Source: Lachnospiraceae bacterium
GTDB taxonomy: Bacteria; Bacillota; Clostridia; Lachnospirales; Lachnospiraceae
Reading direction: 5' to 3'
Length of the DNA stretch: 64,000 nt
NCBI GenBank assembly: GCA_022792335.1
Contig: JAAWAV010000021.1
Coordinates: 1 to 64,000 of the forward strand
Shown here: positions 40,336 through 48,624 of the stretch, piece after piece
Layout of the letters: every line of letters starts with the position of its first letter
Position numbering within the stretch: the first letter of the stretch is position 1
Program-made: the position numbers and the translations under genes
Notes under the pieces: generated by a model
Told to the model about the DNA's origin: nothing
The model's input: only the letters and a program-made list of their open reading frames with translations
Database searches by the model: none

Positions 40336-40356
40336 ATATAAGATATCATATCTGGA
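40319..40356 (+). promoter_or_regulatory. Candidate operator: TTC PAM + partial protospacer for the crRNA-like RNA at 40438
   Basis: TTC|AATTAACTTATAA vs guide AATTATCTTATTA: mismatches only at positions 6 and 12 in first 13. Confidence 0.7.
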
Positions 40357-40402
40357 AATAAAAGGCAAGCAGAATTTGTCGAAATAAATATTTTTTTTAA
40401 CT

Positions 40403-40431
40403 TTGCTTCTCTCTTCTTTCTGTGTTATGAT
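40403..40431 (+). promoter_or_regulatory. Promoter of crRNA-like RNA
   Basis: TTGCTT-N17-TATGAT, predicted +1 at about 40438. Confidence 0.65.
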
Positions 40432-40437
40432 AGCTTT

Positions 40438-40550
40438 GTCGTGGAAAAAATATCAGATCCATTTTCCATGTGGATTGAAATAATTATCTTATTAAGCGAG
40501 TGCTTTCCAGCCATGCATCTTTCATGCCGGACCGGACGCACTCTTTTTTT
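40438..40550 (+). ncRNA. crRNA-like regulatory RNA (CreA/CreR-like) with diverged type I-C repeat and partial-match guide
   Basis: GT[CGTGGAAAA..TTTTCCATG]TGGATTGAAAT (40438-40481), guide from 40482, terminator GAGTGC..GCACTCTTTTTTT (40498-40550). Confidence 0.7.
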
Positions 40551-40553
40551 ACA

Positions 40554-40599
40554 CAAAAAACCGGCACGGCTGGCAACTCTATGCCAAACCATGCCGGTT
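40554..40599 (-). terminator. Terminator of the spoIIQ-like gene
   Basis: AACCGGCATGG..CCGTGCCGGTTTTTT on minus strand. Confidence 0.8.
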
Positions 40600-40604
40600 C
40601 TCCT

Positions 40605-41423
40605 TCAATCCTCTGCGTAATCCACAAAATCCAGCGGGTCGATGGGCGCACCGTCCTTGGTCATCTTAAGATACAGATTGACGCCCTCTACCACATAATA
40701 TTTGGTAGGAGAAGCCAGCGTTCCAACCTGAGCTCCCGCCTCCAGATAATCACCGGGGGTCACCTGTGGATCGGCAAGCTGCCCGTAGGTAAGCTCGTAT
40801 CCGTTCCCCAGATCCAGAGTCACATAATTCCCAAGTTCAGCGTCTGTTCCAACTACTTTTACAACGGCTGCCGCCGCGGCTGTCACAGGCATTCCCACTT
40901 CGCCCTGAATGAGCACCGCCGGATTGCATTTATACTGATCCAGCGTGGGGAAATAGACCGTCTTGTCCATGGAATATTCCATAATGACATTGCCCTGGGC
41001 CGGCCAGAGAAGTCCGTTCTCTGCCTGGAAGTTTACCGTCTGCACCTGGGATACGGCTGCCGGAGCTTCAGAAGGCTCTTCCGGTTCTTCTTCCGGCGCT
41101 TCCGTCTCATGGCGGGCTTCCAGTGTGGGAGCCTCCGTCGTCTGCTCTCTCTCTTCCGTTTCCACAGGCGTCGTCTCTCTTGCTTCTCTCACGGTCTCTT
41201 TCGTTTCTGTCACGGCTTTCGTCGTCTCTTCTTTTGTACCTGTTGTTTCTTCGTCATTCCATAAGAGTTGTTCTGAGGAACCGTCTGATTCCGCGTATTG
41301 ACGATCCTCTTCATCCTTCTTGCCCGTTCCCTGCCATACCAGTACTCCGGCGATGGCGCTCACGGCAACAAGACACCCCAGCAGCATGACCAGCAATCCT
41401 TGCTTCTTTTTCACGATAATCAC
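40605..41423 (-). CDS. spoIIQ: SpoIIQ-like protein with M23/LytM-like domain
   Basis: Single N-terminal TM, Thr/Glu-rich linker, LytM-like domain; next to spoIID. Confidence 0.75.
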   Translation of the reverse strand: MIIVKKKQGLLVMLLGCLVAVSAIAGVLVWQGTGKKDEEDRQYAESDGSSEQLLWNDEETTGTKEETTKAVTETKETVREARETTPVETEEREQTTEAPTLEARHETEAPEEEPEEPSEAPAAVSQVQTVNFQAENGLLWPAQGNVIMEYSMDKTVYFPTLDQYKCNPAVLIQGEVGMPVTAAAAAVVKVVGTDAELGNYVTLDLGNGYELTYGQLADPQVTPGDYLEAGAQVGTLASPTKYYVVEGVNLYLKMTKDGAPIDPLDFVDYAED

Positions 41424-41465
41424 CTCTGTATTATTCTTACCCGATTACCGTGTCCTATTCAAAAA

Positions 41466-42416
41466 TTAACTGGGCATTTCTGGTTGAGATATTTCGCCGC
41501 CATACCTTTCTATGGTAATATTCTGAAAATAATAGTTTAAAATATCTGCCGCGCCTTTTCCTTCCAGCGCCAGCTTGTTGGCTCCCCACTGACTCACTCC
41601 GTAGCCGTGGCCGGAACCTTTTACAACAAACTTAAGCCCCTTTTCTGTCTGGGAAATGGAAAACGCCGAAGAAGGAAGAGCCAAGGCAGCCGCCAGTTCT
41701 TCACCCGTATATTCCTCTGTGCCTGCCATGACCTGCTCCACATAACCTGCCTGATCTCTGGATACAATCTGAAGTCCCAGAGCTTCTCCAGTTCCCAAGT
41801 TCTGGCCGCGAATGCCGCCAATGGCCGCTGCCAGCTCCGATTCGGAATACTCTTTGATGGTCACATAATTTTCCATATCCACATCACTGCCGCTGTCCAC
41901 ACTCTTCATATAAGGCATCCCTTCACCGCCGTCTCTGGTAACACCTGCACTTGCCCGGTGAAACATGGCGTCTGCCAGCCCGCCTTCGTAAAGGATCACC
42001 TGGCCGGCTGTCTCTGAGGCTACCGCCTCAAATTTTTCTTCGTATTCGGAAAACGCTTCCCCCCATTCCTTCTTTCTTCCGGATACATCCAGATATGTAC
42101 AATATAAATCTGCTTCCGAAATACTATCTGCCTCCCCCATGGCTTTATACAGATATGTTCTGGCAAGAATCATCTGGACTTTCACAGCTTCCTTTTCATA
42201 ATTTCCCGGAATCTGCGAAGCCGTCACGCCAAGAATATATTCTTCCAGATCGATCTCCTCTCTTCCGTATACCCCTTCCCGCAAAATCGTTTTTCCGCTC
42301 TTTGCGATTTCCTTTGGTTCCTCCGAAATACTTCCACTCACAAACAAAGTAAATATATAGGGAAACAGAAAGAGGAGGATTGTCCCCCCGAGAACTGTGG
42401 AATAACTCTTTTTCAT
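41466..42416 (-). CDS. spoIID: Stage II sporulation protein D
   Basis: LEEYILGVTASQIPGNYEKEAVKVQMILARTYL; GSGHGYGVSQWGAN. Confidence 0.93.
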   Translation of the reverse strand: MKKSYSTVLGGTILLFLFPYIFTLFVSGSISEEPKEIAKSGKTILREGVYGREEIDLEEYILGVTASQIPGNYEKEAVKVQMILARTYLYKAMGEADSISEADLYCTYLDVSGRKKEWGEAFSEYEEKFEAVASETAGQVILYEGGLADAMFHRASAGVTRDGGEGMPYMKSVDSGSDVDMENYVTIKEYSESELAAAIGGIRGQNLGTGEALGLQIVSRDQAGYVEQVMAGTEEYTGEELAAALALPSSAFSISQTEKGLKFVVKGSGHGYGVSQWGANKLALEGKGAADILNYYFQNITIERYGGEISQPEMPS

Positions 42417-42496
42417 GAAAAAACTCCTTTGGCCTGTCTTATAAAACAGTGTACGCCAAAGAAACTCTTTCTATGATTTATTTTTCTCTGATCGCT

Positions 42497-43210
42497 TCAC
42501 TTACGTCCCATGCCAATCGCCATGTTTAAAAGAAATATCCGGTGGGCCCCCGCCGAAAGAAGCGCCGCTGTACACGCCTCGGCCGTCGCTCCTGTGGTAT
42601 AAATATCATCCACCAGAAGCAATGTCTCAAGGCCGTCGCAGTCTGTCGCCTGAAATGCCTTCTCCTCATTTTTCTGACGTGCCTCGTAACCCAGCTTTTT
42701 CTGGGCCGTCGTATTTTCCACCCGAAACAAAAGCGTTTTCACTGGTATGGAAAGTCGCTTTGAGAGTCCTCCTGCCAGGAGCTCCGCCTGATTATAGCCT
42801 CTCTCCCGGCGACGTTTTTTATGAATCGGGACCGGTACGAGAGCATCCGCCTTCAGTCTAAGAATCTGCCTTCCATGACGTTTTACCATCTCTTCTGTCA
42901 GAAACTCTGCATATTCCCTACGGTTTTTATATTTAAGTCCCGCCATCAGCCTTCTGGCCGCCTCATTATAATTAAGCAGGGCAATTCCCCCGGAAAAACT
43001 TCGCATATGGCGCATACAGTCCGGACAGTATTCTACTGCTCCGAAACTGTCAAAGCCGCTACTTTCCAGTTCTTTTCCACAACTCATGCAGACTGGCTGA
43101 CTGACAAAAGAAAGAGTCCTCCCGCAGTCTGGGCAGATCCCCCGGTTCCCATAGGGTAACACTTCGTTGCACACAGGACAACGTCTGGGATAGAGCAGAT
43201 CCAATATCAA
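42497..43210 (-). CDS. ComF family protein
   Basis: Zn fingers; RRRERGYNQAELLA; LLVDDIYTTGAT PRPP motif. Confidence 0.93.
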   Translation of the reverse strand: MILDLLYPRRCPVCNEVLPYGNRGICPDCGRTLSFVSQPVCMSCGKELESSGFDSFGAVEYCPDCMRHMRSFSGGIALLNYNEAARRLMAGLKYKNRREYAEFLTEEMVKRHGRQILRLKADALVPVPIHKKRRRERGYNQAELLAGGLSKRLSIPVKTLLFRVENTTAQKKLGYEARQKNEEKAFQATDCDGLETLLLVDDIYTTGATAEACTAALLSAGAHRIFLLNMAIGMGRK

Positions 43211-43270
43211 GTACGCACCGTTCCTTTCTCATAAAGAATTTACAAAGAAGCTGTCTACAGGAAAACTTAT

Positions 43271-45481
43271 TTATAACTCCTCAAGACGTTTGTCCAGGCT
43301 GGAATAGCGCCTCTGTTCCGTCTCATTCTGAGCCATAGCCAGAAAGGTTTCCGCAAGTCCCACAATACAGACACAAGACCTGGCTCTGGTGACTGCTGTA
43401 TAAAGAAGATTTCTCGTCATTAACATCCGTGGACCGGAAAGGAGCGGAATGACTACTGCAGCATATTCACTGCCCTGAGCCTTATGAATGGTAATGGCGT
43501 AGGCCAGCTCCAACTCATGGAACCCTTCAAAGTCGTAAACGACAACTTTTCCCTCATCAAACTCTACTTTCATCTCCTCCGCAAAAACATTGATCTCCTT
43601 TACAATACCGATATCGCCGTTAAAGACCCCCGTCCCGTGGTCTGCTATCGTCCCACTCTGGCCTGGGATTTCCCACTCTAGCTGATAATTGTTTCTAATC
43701 TGCATAACCTTATCGCCCTCGCGGAATATTCCTTGGCTCCACTCCCTTTCCGCTTTCTTTCCGTCCGGCGGATTCAAATATTCCTGGAGGATTCGGTTCA
43801 GCCGTTCCACTCCCAACGCTCCCTTGCGCATGGGCGTGATAACCTGAATATCGTATTCAGATACTCCCAGATACTCCGGCAGTTTTCGACACAATAGTCC
43901 AATGACTGCATTGATCACCGCGTTGGCGTCCGGTCGTTTCACAAACAGGAAATCTCGGCTCCTCCCATGGACGTCCACCGGCTCCCCCCGATTGATCCGA
44001 TGTGCATTGACAATAATATCACTGGCCTCCGCCTGTCTGAAAATCCTGGTCAGCCAGACCACATGGAACCGATCCGACTGGATGATATCCTTCAGCACAT
44101 TTCCCGGCCCTACGCTGGGGAGCTGATCTCTGTCTCCCACCAGGATCAGCCTGGTCCCTGCCGCCACTGCATCTAAGAGGGAATCCATGAGCTGAATATC
44201 CACCATGGACATCTCGTCGATGATGATTACATCTGCTTCCAGAGGATTCGTCCTGTTTCTGGAAAACCGAACCTTTTCCTGTTCCTCCTCCTGCATCCCA
44301 TTGAGCTCCAAAAGACGATGGATCGTCCTTGCCTCGCGCCCGGCCGCCTCCGACATACGTTTGGCCGCCCGCCCCGTAGGCGCCGCCAGCTCGATTTTCA
44401 ACCCTTCCAGCTCAAAAAAACGGATGATCGCTCTGATGGTGGTGGTCTTTCCTGTTCCCGGACCTCCAGTAATCACCAGAACCCCCCTGGCGGCTGCCCC
44501 TCGTACTGCTTCCCGCTGTTTTTCGTCCAGCTTCTGGCCTTCTTCTTTTTCAATCCGGGAAAGTCTGGAACTTACCTCTTCCTCCGACATCTCCCAGGAA
44601 AAATCCAGCTCCAGAAGCCGCTTGGCCGCTGTCATTTCCATATAATAATATTTCGCCGCATAGACGATGGGTCCGCTTTCTTCTTTCTTGACAATCAGCC
44701 GCTTATCCATAACCAGGTCCATCACATACTCCTCAATGGAGGGCAGGTCCACGCCCAAAAGCCGGTTGGTCCCCTGCCAGAGCTCCTCCATGGGCAGATA
44801 CGTATGCCCTCCTGTAATGGCCTGTAAAAGTGTATACAGAATCCCGCTCTTAATCCGATAGTCAGAATCTGACCGGATCCCTGCTTTTACGGCAATGTCA
44901 TCGGCAATTTTAAATCCCACCCCGGCAATATCATCAGCCAGGCGGTATGGATTCTGTTCTATAATGGTATAAAGTTCAGAACCGTACTGCCGAAAGATCT
45001 TTGCCGCCAGATTCAGAGAAATCCCATATTTCTGCAAAAACAGCACTGCTTCGCGCATATCCCGTTTTTCTGCTATCTGACTTCCAAGCTCCATGGCCAT
45101 CCGTTCGCTGATTCCTTTTATCTGAACCAGCCGTTCCGGCTCCTCCTCCAGGATCCGAAAAGTATCTTCCCCGAATTTTTTTACAATCCGCGCCGCCAGC
45201 GCCGGTCCGATTCCCTTTATGGCTCCGGAACTTAAATACCGCTCTATGGACATGGCATCCTCCGGCGCCTCTACCTGGTAGGACTCCACCACGAGCTGTT
45301 CTCCGTAAACAGGATGCGTCTTTACAATGCCCTCCGCCTTTATGTACTCCCCCTCTTCCAGCATGGAGAGGGAGCCGACCACCGTGGTCTCTTCTCCTCC
45401 GCCAAACAGTTCCACCACCGCATAGCCGGTTTCTTCATTCCGATATACGATTTTGTTTACATAACCAGAAACAGTTTCCAT
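43271..45481 (-). CDS. recD2: RecD2-like ATP-dependent helicase
   Basis: ITGGPGTGKTTTIRAII; AITIHKAQGSEYAAVVIPL. Confidence 0.95.
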   Translation of the reverse strand: METVSGYVNKIVYRNEETGYAVVELFGGGEETTVVGSLSMLEEGEYIKAEGIVKTHPVYGEQLVVESYQVEAPEDAMSIERYLSSGAIKGIGPALAARIVKKFGEDTFRILEEEPERLVQIKGISERMAMELGSQIAEKRDMREAVLFLQKYGISLNLAAKIFRQYGSELYTIIEQNPYRLADDIAGVGFKIADDIAVKAGIRSDSDYRIKSGILYTLLQAITGGHTYLPMEELWQGTNRLLGVDLPSIEEYVMDLVMDKRLIVKKEESGPIVYAAKYYYMEMTAAKRLLELDFSWEMSEEEVSSRLSRIEKEEGQKLDEKQREAVRGAAARGVLVITGGPGTGKTTTIRAIIRFFELEGLKIELAAPTGRAAKRMSEAAGREARTIHRLLELNGMQEEEQEKVRFSRNRTNPLEADVIIIDEMSMVDIQLMDSLLDAVAAGTRLILVGDRDQLPSVGPGNVLKDIIQSDRFHVVWLTRIFRQAEASDIIVNAHRINRGEPVDVHGRSRDFLFVKRPDANAVINAVIGLLCRKLPEYLGVSEYDIQVITPMRKGALGVERLNRILQEYLNPPDGKKAEREWSQGIFREGDKVMQIRNNYQLEWEIPGQSGTIADHGTGVFNGDIGIVKEINVFAEEMKVEFDEGKVVVYDFEGFHELELAYAITIHKAQGSEYAAVVIPLLSGPRMLMTRNLLYTAVTRARSCVCIVGLAETFLAMAQNETEQRRYSSLDKRLEEL

Positions 45482-45593
45482 CCGGTTTCTCCTCCTGTAT
45501 GTCCATCTGCCGGAGCTCTTTTGGTATTGCCAAAAAGGCTCCGAAAGCCCATGGCTTCCGCAGCCTCTCTTTGAAAAATCAACATTGTAAGAT

Positions 45594-45652
45594 TACCGTC
45601 GGTTGACAGGAACCTACAGCTCTACGCTGCATATTTCTGTCAACCGGCAGTA
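45594..45652. repeat. 59-bp minimal TIR element
   Basis: TACCGTCGGTTGACAGG ... CTGTCAACCGGCAGTA. Confidence 0.75.
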
Positions 45653-45661
45653 AGGTTGTCC

Positions 45662-46660
45662 TCAGTCGGAATCCCTTTGTCCATGCATAAATTCAATAAA
45701 CTTTCCTGTACCAATCGCCACTGCAGTCAAAGGCTCCTCAGCAATGACCGTATTGATTCCTGTTTTTTCCTCAATCAGTGCGTCCAGGCCGCTGAGCAGA
45801 CTGCCGCCTCCTGTCATCACAATACCTCTGTCGTATACATCCGCCGCCAGTTCCGGGGGAGTCCTCTCCAGTACATTGTGTACGGCGTCCACGATCTGCA
45901 TGGCGGGCTCTCTGAGCGCCTCCAGAGTCTCGTCTGAAGTAATGGTAATGGTCTTGGGGAGGCCAGTCACCAGGTTCCGGCCCCGGACATCCATCGCCAC
46001 AAGCTCCGGCCGTTTGAAGGCACAACCAATCTGGATCTTAATCTCTTCTGCCGTTCTCTCGCCAATCAGCAGATTGTGTTTCTTCCTCATAAAACGGACA
46101 ATCGCCTCGTCAAAATCGTCGCCGGCCACCTTGACGGAAGTGCTGACCACTGTTCCGCCCAGGGAGATCACCGCAATATCGGCAGTGCCGCCGCCGATAT
46201 CCACGATCATATTTCCGCAGGCCTTGGAAATATCAATGCCAGATCCAATGGCAGCCGCCACAGGCTCCTCAATGATCGACACCTCCCTGGCTCCTGCCTG
46301 ATAAGTGGCGTCTTCCACAGCCTTCTTCTCTACCTCCGTCGCTCCGCTAGGTATACAGACACTGATCCTCGGCTTTCTCAGGGTTTTCTTCCCAAGCGCC
46401 TTTCGGATAAAATATTTTAACATTTTTTCCGTCACCGTATAATCAGAAATAACTCCCTGGCGCAGCGGCCGGACAGCCACGATATTCCCCGGTGTTCTTC
46501 CAATCATCAGACGCGCCTCCTCGCCGATGGCTTTGATCTGATTGCTGTCCCGGTCAAAAGCCACGACTGAGGGTTCTTTTAATACGACACCTTTTCCTTT
46601 TATATAAACCAATATGCTGGCAGTACCCAAATCAATTCCGATATCCGTTGATAATAACAT
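45662..46660 (-). CDS. Rod shape-determining protein MreB/Mbl
   Basis: DIGIDLGTASILVYIKGKGVVLKEPSVVA. Confidence 0.96.
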   Translation of the reverse strand: MLLSTDIGIDLGTASILVYIKGKGVVLKEPSVVAFDRDSNQIKAIGEEARLMIGRTPGNIVAVRPLRQGVISDYTVTEKMLKYFIRKALGKKTLRKPRISVCIPSGATEVEKKAVEDATYQAGAREVSIIEEPVAAAIGSGIDISKACGNMIVDIGGGTADIAVISLGGTVVSTSVKVAGDDFDEAIVRFMRKKHNLLIGERTAEEIKIQIGCAFKRPELVAMDVRGRNLVTGLPKTITITSDETLEALREPAMQIVDAVHNVLERTPPELAADVYDRGIVMTGGGSLLSGLDALIEEKTGINTVIAEEPLTAVAIGTGKFIEFMHGQRDSD

Positions 46661-46838
46661 TTTCTTTCCTCCTATGCTGTTCGCTGCCCGTTTCTAATCC
46701 TTTATATTATAAACAATTTTCTGGGTTTTTCAATTCCATTTTCAAAACTCCCTGGAAATTTTGTATTTCCATAAAATTTCTTTTAGGTTCTTAATGTTTT
46801 TTTCATAGTCTGAACATATTTTGGTCACATTTTCTCCG

Positions 46839-46970
46839 TATACTATAGGCATACCAATTGAGGTTGGTATAAACAAGCTTTTTCATACTCACGCCCGGCA
46901 GCTTAAGGCTGCCGGGTCCCCCCCTTTTATTCCCACCCGGTCAAACGGGTGTGTTTTATTTTTGGAATTA
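46839..46970 (+). ncRNA. Candidate small RNA with C-rich linker
   Basis: TATACTATA box; hairpin CCCGGCAGCttaaGGCTGCCGGG, TCCCCCCCTTTTATTCCCA, hairpin CACCCGGTCAAACGGGTG + TTTTATTTTT. Confidence 0.45.
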
Positions 46971-47093
46971 TCCATATTTTCTCCCAATGGCAAAAAGGAA
47001 CACCTTCCGAATGGAAAAAAACGAGGGTTCTATCCCTATCTTTAGAAAATCTTTCTTTAAAAAAGCCAGGCGATAGGGTTTTTACTTTTTTTC

Positions 47094-48053
47094 TTACTTT
47101 TCTTTTTTCTTCTGTTTCTCCTGTCTGCGTCTCTCATACCACTTGACCTGTTCCTCGCGCACCTGAGAAAATTCTTCTTTAAACTTTCCCGAAGTGGCAG
47201 TCGGATTCCGTCGGAACATCTTAAGCTTCAGATAAGCCATCCGTTCTGTCTGGGATTCATTTTCCCGTTTCAGAGATTTTAACCGCTCTTTTAATCCGGA
47301 GAGTGCGCGGATATCTTCCTGCTCTCCTTCTCCAGGCGTTCCTGTCAGGGCATTCAGCCGCTCATTCACTGCATCCACCAAAGCATTCAGGCGTTCTCCG
47401 GCCGAACTCTTTCCAAACTCCATAAGCCTGTCCCCAAAAGATTCTGCCAGATTCTCCCATAGATTCCCAAGACGTTCGGAAAACTGCTCTGCCAGCTCTC
47501 CAACTTCTTTCTTAAACCGTACTCTGGCATCCAGCATGTCCCGGATCCCCAGAGCAACTTTCACAGACACCACTGTGTCACACACAAATATCACAGATAT
47601 CACGACCACCGCCACCAGTACCGTAATCCAGGAAAGCCCCAGGACAAACTCTTCCACCGGCCTGTGGATGTATTGATTTAAAAGTACGGTAAACAGTCCC
47701 CAGCACAGGGAAGAGGACAGACAGATAACTCCCTTGTAACTAAACTTCTGATTGCTGTAATCCCAGTATTTCACTTTGAAAATCGCTTCCATGGCAAGGC
47801 CGACTACCAATTCTAGCAGCGTGGCTCCTACCATACCGGCCAGAAACATGAGCACAAGGTGTTCTCTGAGTTTAAGCGTCACAAGCAGCATCACCACTGC
47901 TCCAGACCCATAAATCGGCAGCATAGGCGAATGAAGGAAGCCCCTGTTTACAAAACGGCGCTTCCTGATCGATACATAGCTGCTTTCAAAACACCAGCCC
48001 AAAAAACAGTAGATATAAAAAAACAGCAGCCACTGCTGAATGGAATAGCTCAT
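47094..48053 (-). CDS. Membrane protein, putative ABC transporter permease CmpB-like family
   Basis: FYIYCFLGWCFESSYVSIRKRRFVNRGFLHSPMLPIYGSGA. Confidence 0.85.
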   Translation of the reverse strand: MSYSIQQWLLFFYIYCFLGWCFESSYVSIRKRRFVNRGFLHSPMLPIYGSGAVVMLLVTLKLREHLVLMFLAGMVGATLLELVVGLAMEAIFKVKYWDYSNQKFSYKGVICLSSSLCWGLFTVLLNQYIHRPVEEFVLGLSWITVLVAVVVISVIFVCDTVVSVKVALGIRDMLDARVRFKKEVGELAEQFSERLGNLWENLAESFGDRLMEFGKSSAGERLNALVDAVNERLNALTGTPGEGEQEDIRALSGLKERLKSLKRENESQTERMAYLKLKMFRRNPTATSGKFKEEFSQVREEQVKWYERRRQEKQKKKEK

Positions 48054-48074
48054 ATTCTTACCCCCTGCATATCC

Positions 48075-48103
48075 AGTCTAGTGCAAGTACCGCCTTCTGT
48101 CAA
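48075..48103 (-). promoter_or_regulatory. Sigma-A promoter for the 48053 gene
   Basis: Minus TTGACA-N17-TAGACT. Confidence 0.7.
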
Positions 48104-48121
48104 CCCCAATCCAGCCTTTGT

Positions 48122-48297
48122 AAAAAGCCGCGCCCCTGTCTGTCGTTTCTCCAAACCAGGGGCTGCGAAGTGCGGAGCCTCTCTCTAAACAGACGAAAGG
48201 CTCCGGCCGCTGCCTCTTTGAACCATAAACTTGCGTCCCATGTGCCGCAACCGGACCGGAAGAACTCCGGCAGCCCACAGCAGTAAGAAATGGATGT
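48122..48297 (-). ncRNA. Candidate ~175-nt structured ncRNA (6S-like architecture possible)
   Basis: Own TATAAT (48308-48303), GGGCTGC/GCAGCCC closing pairing, CGGAGCCT/AGGCTCCG, terminator CCCCTG..CAGGGG + T-run. Confidence 0.45.
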
Positions 48298-48624
48298 CTG
48301 TTATTATACCCCATTTCTTTCAAATTACAGAATATCCGACTGAAATCGACAGATTTTTCTGCGCAATTTTCTCCTTTCGACATCAATACCATCCATAACA
48401 ATAGAAAAACTCCGGGGCTATCGCTTTAATGAGCCGTTTCTCTTGGCTTGAATGTTTGTTTTAAGATGTTTAAATTTGAGCACTTTTCACTGGAAAAATC
48501 CGGTCTGCTCCGAAGGCTTATCACTTCAAAACAGACCGAAAATCTCTGTATCCCATTTAATTATTCAAACGTCCTAATTATCTCCATCCTATCTTTCAGA
48601 GAAAAACAGGAAAGATATCCTGTA

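Noticed and set aside
40500-41264. 254-aa + strand ORF starting inside the crRNA-like RNA region
   Set aside because: Antisense to the spoIIQ-like gene and begins inside two terminator hairpins
40605-41423. SpoIIQ-like LytM domain apparently lacking catalytic His residues
   Set aside because: Catalytically degenerate SpoIIQ is already known in Bacillus; not unusual by itself
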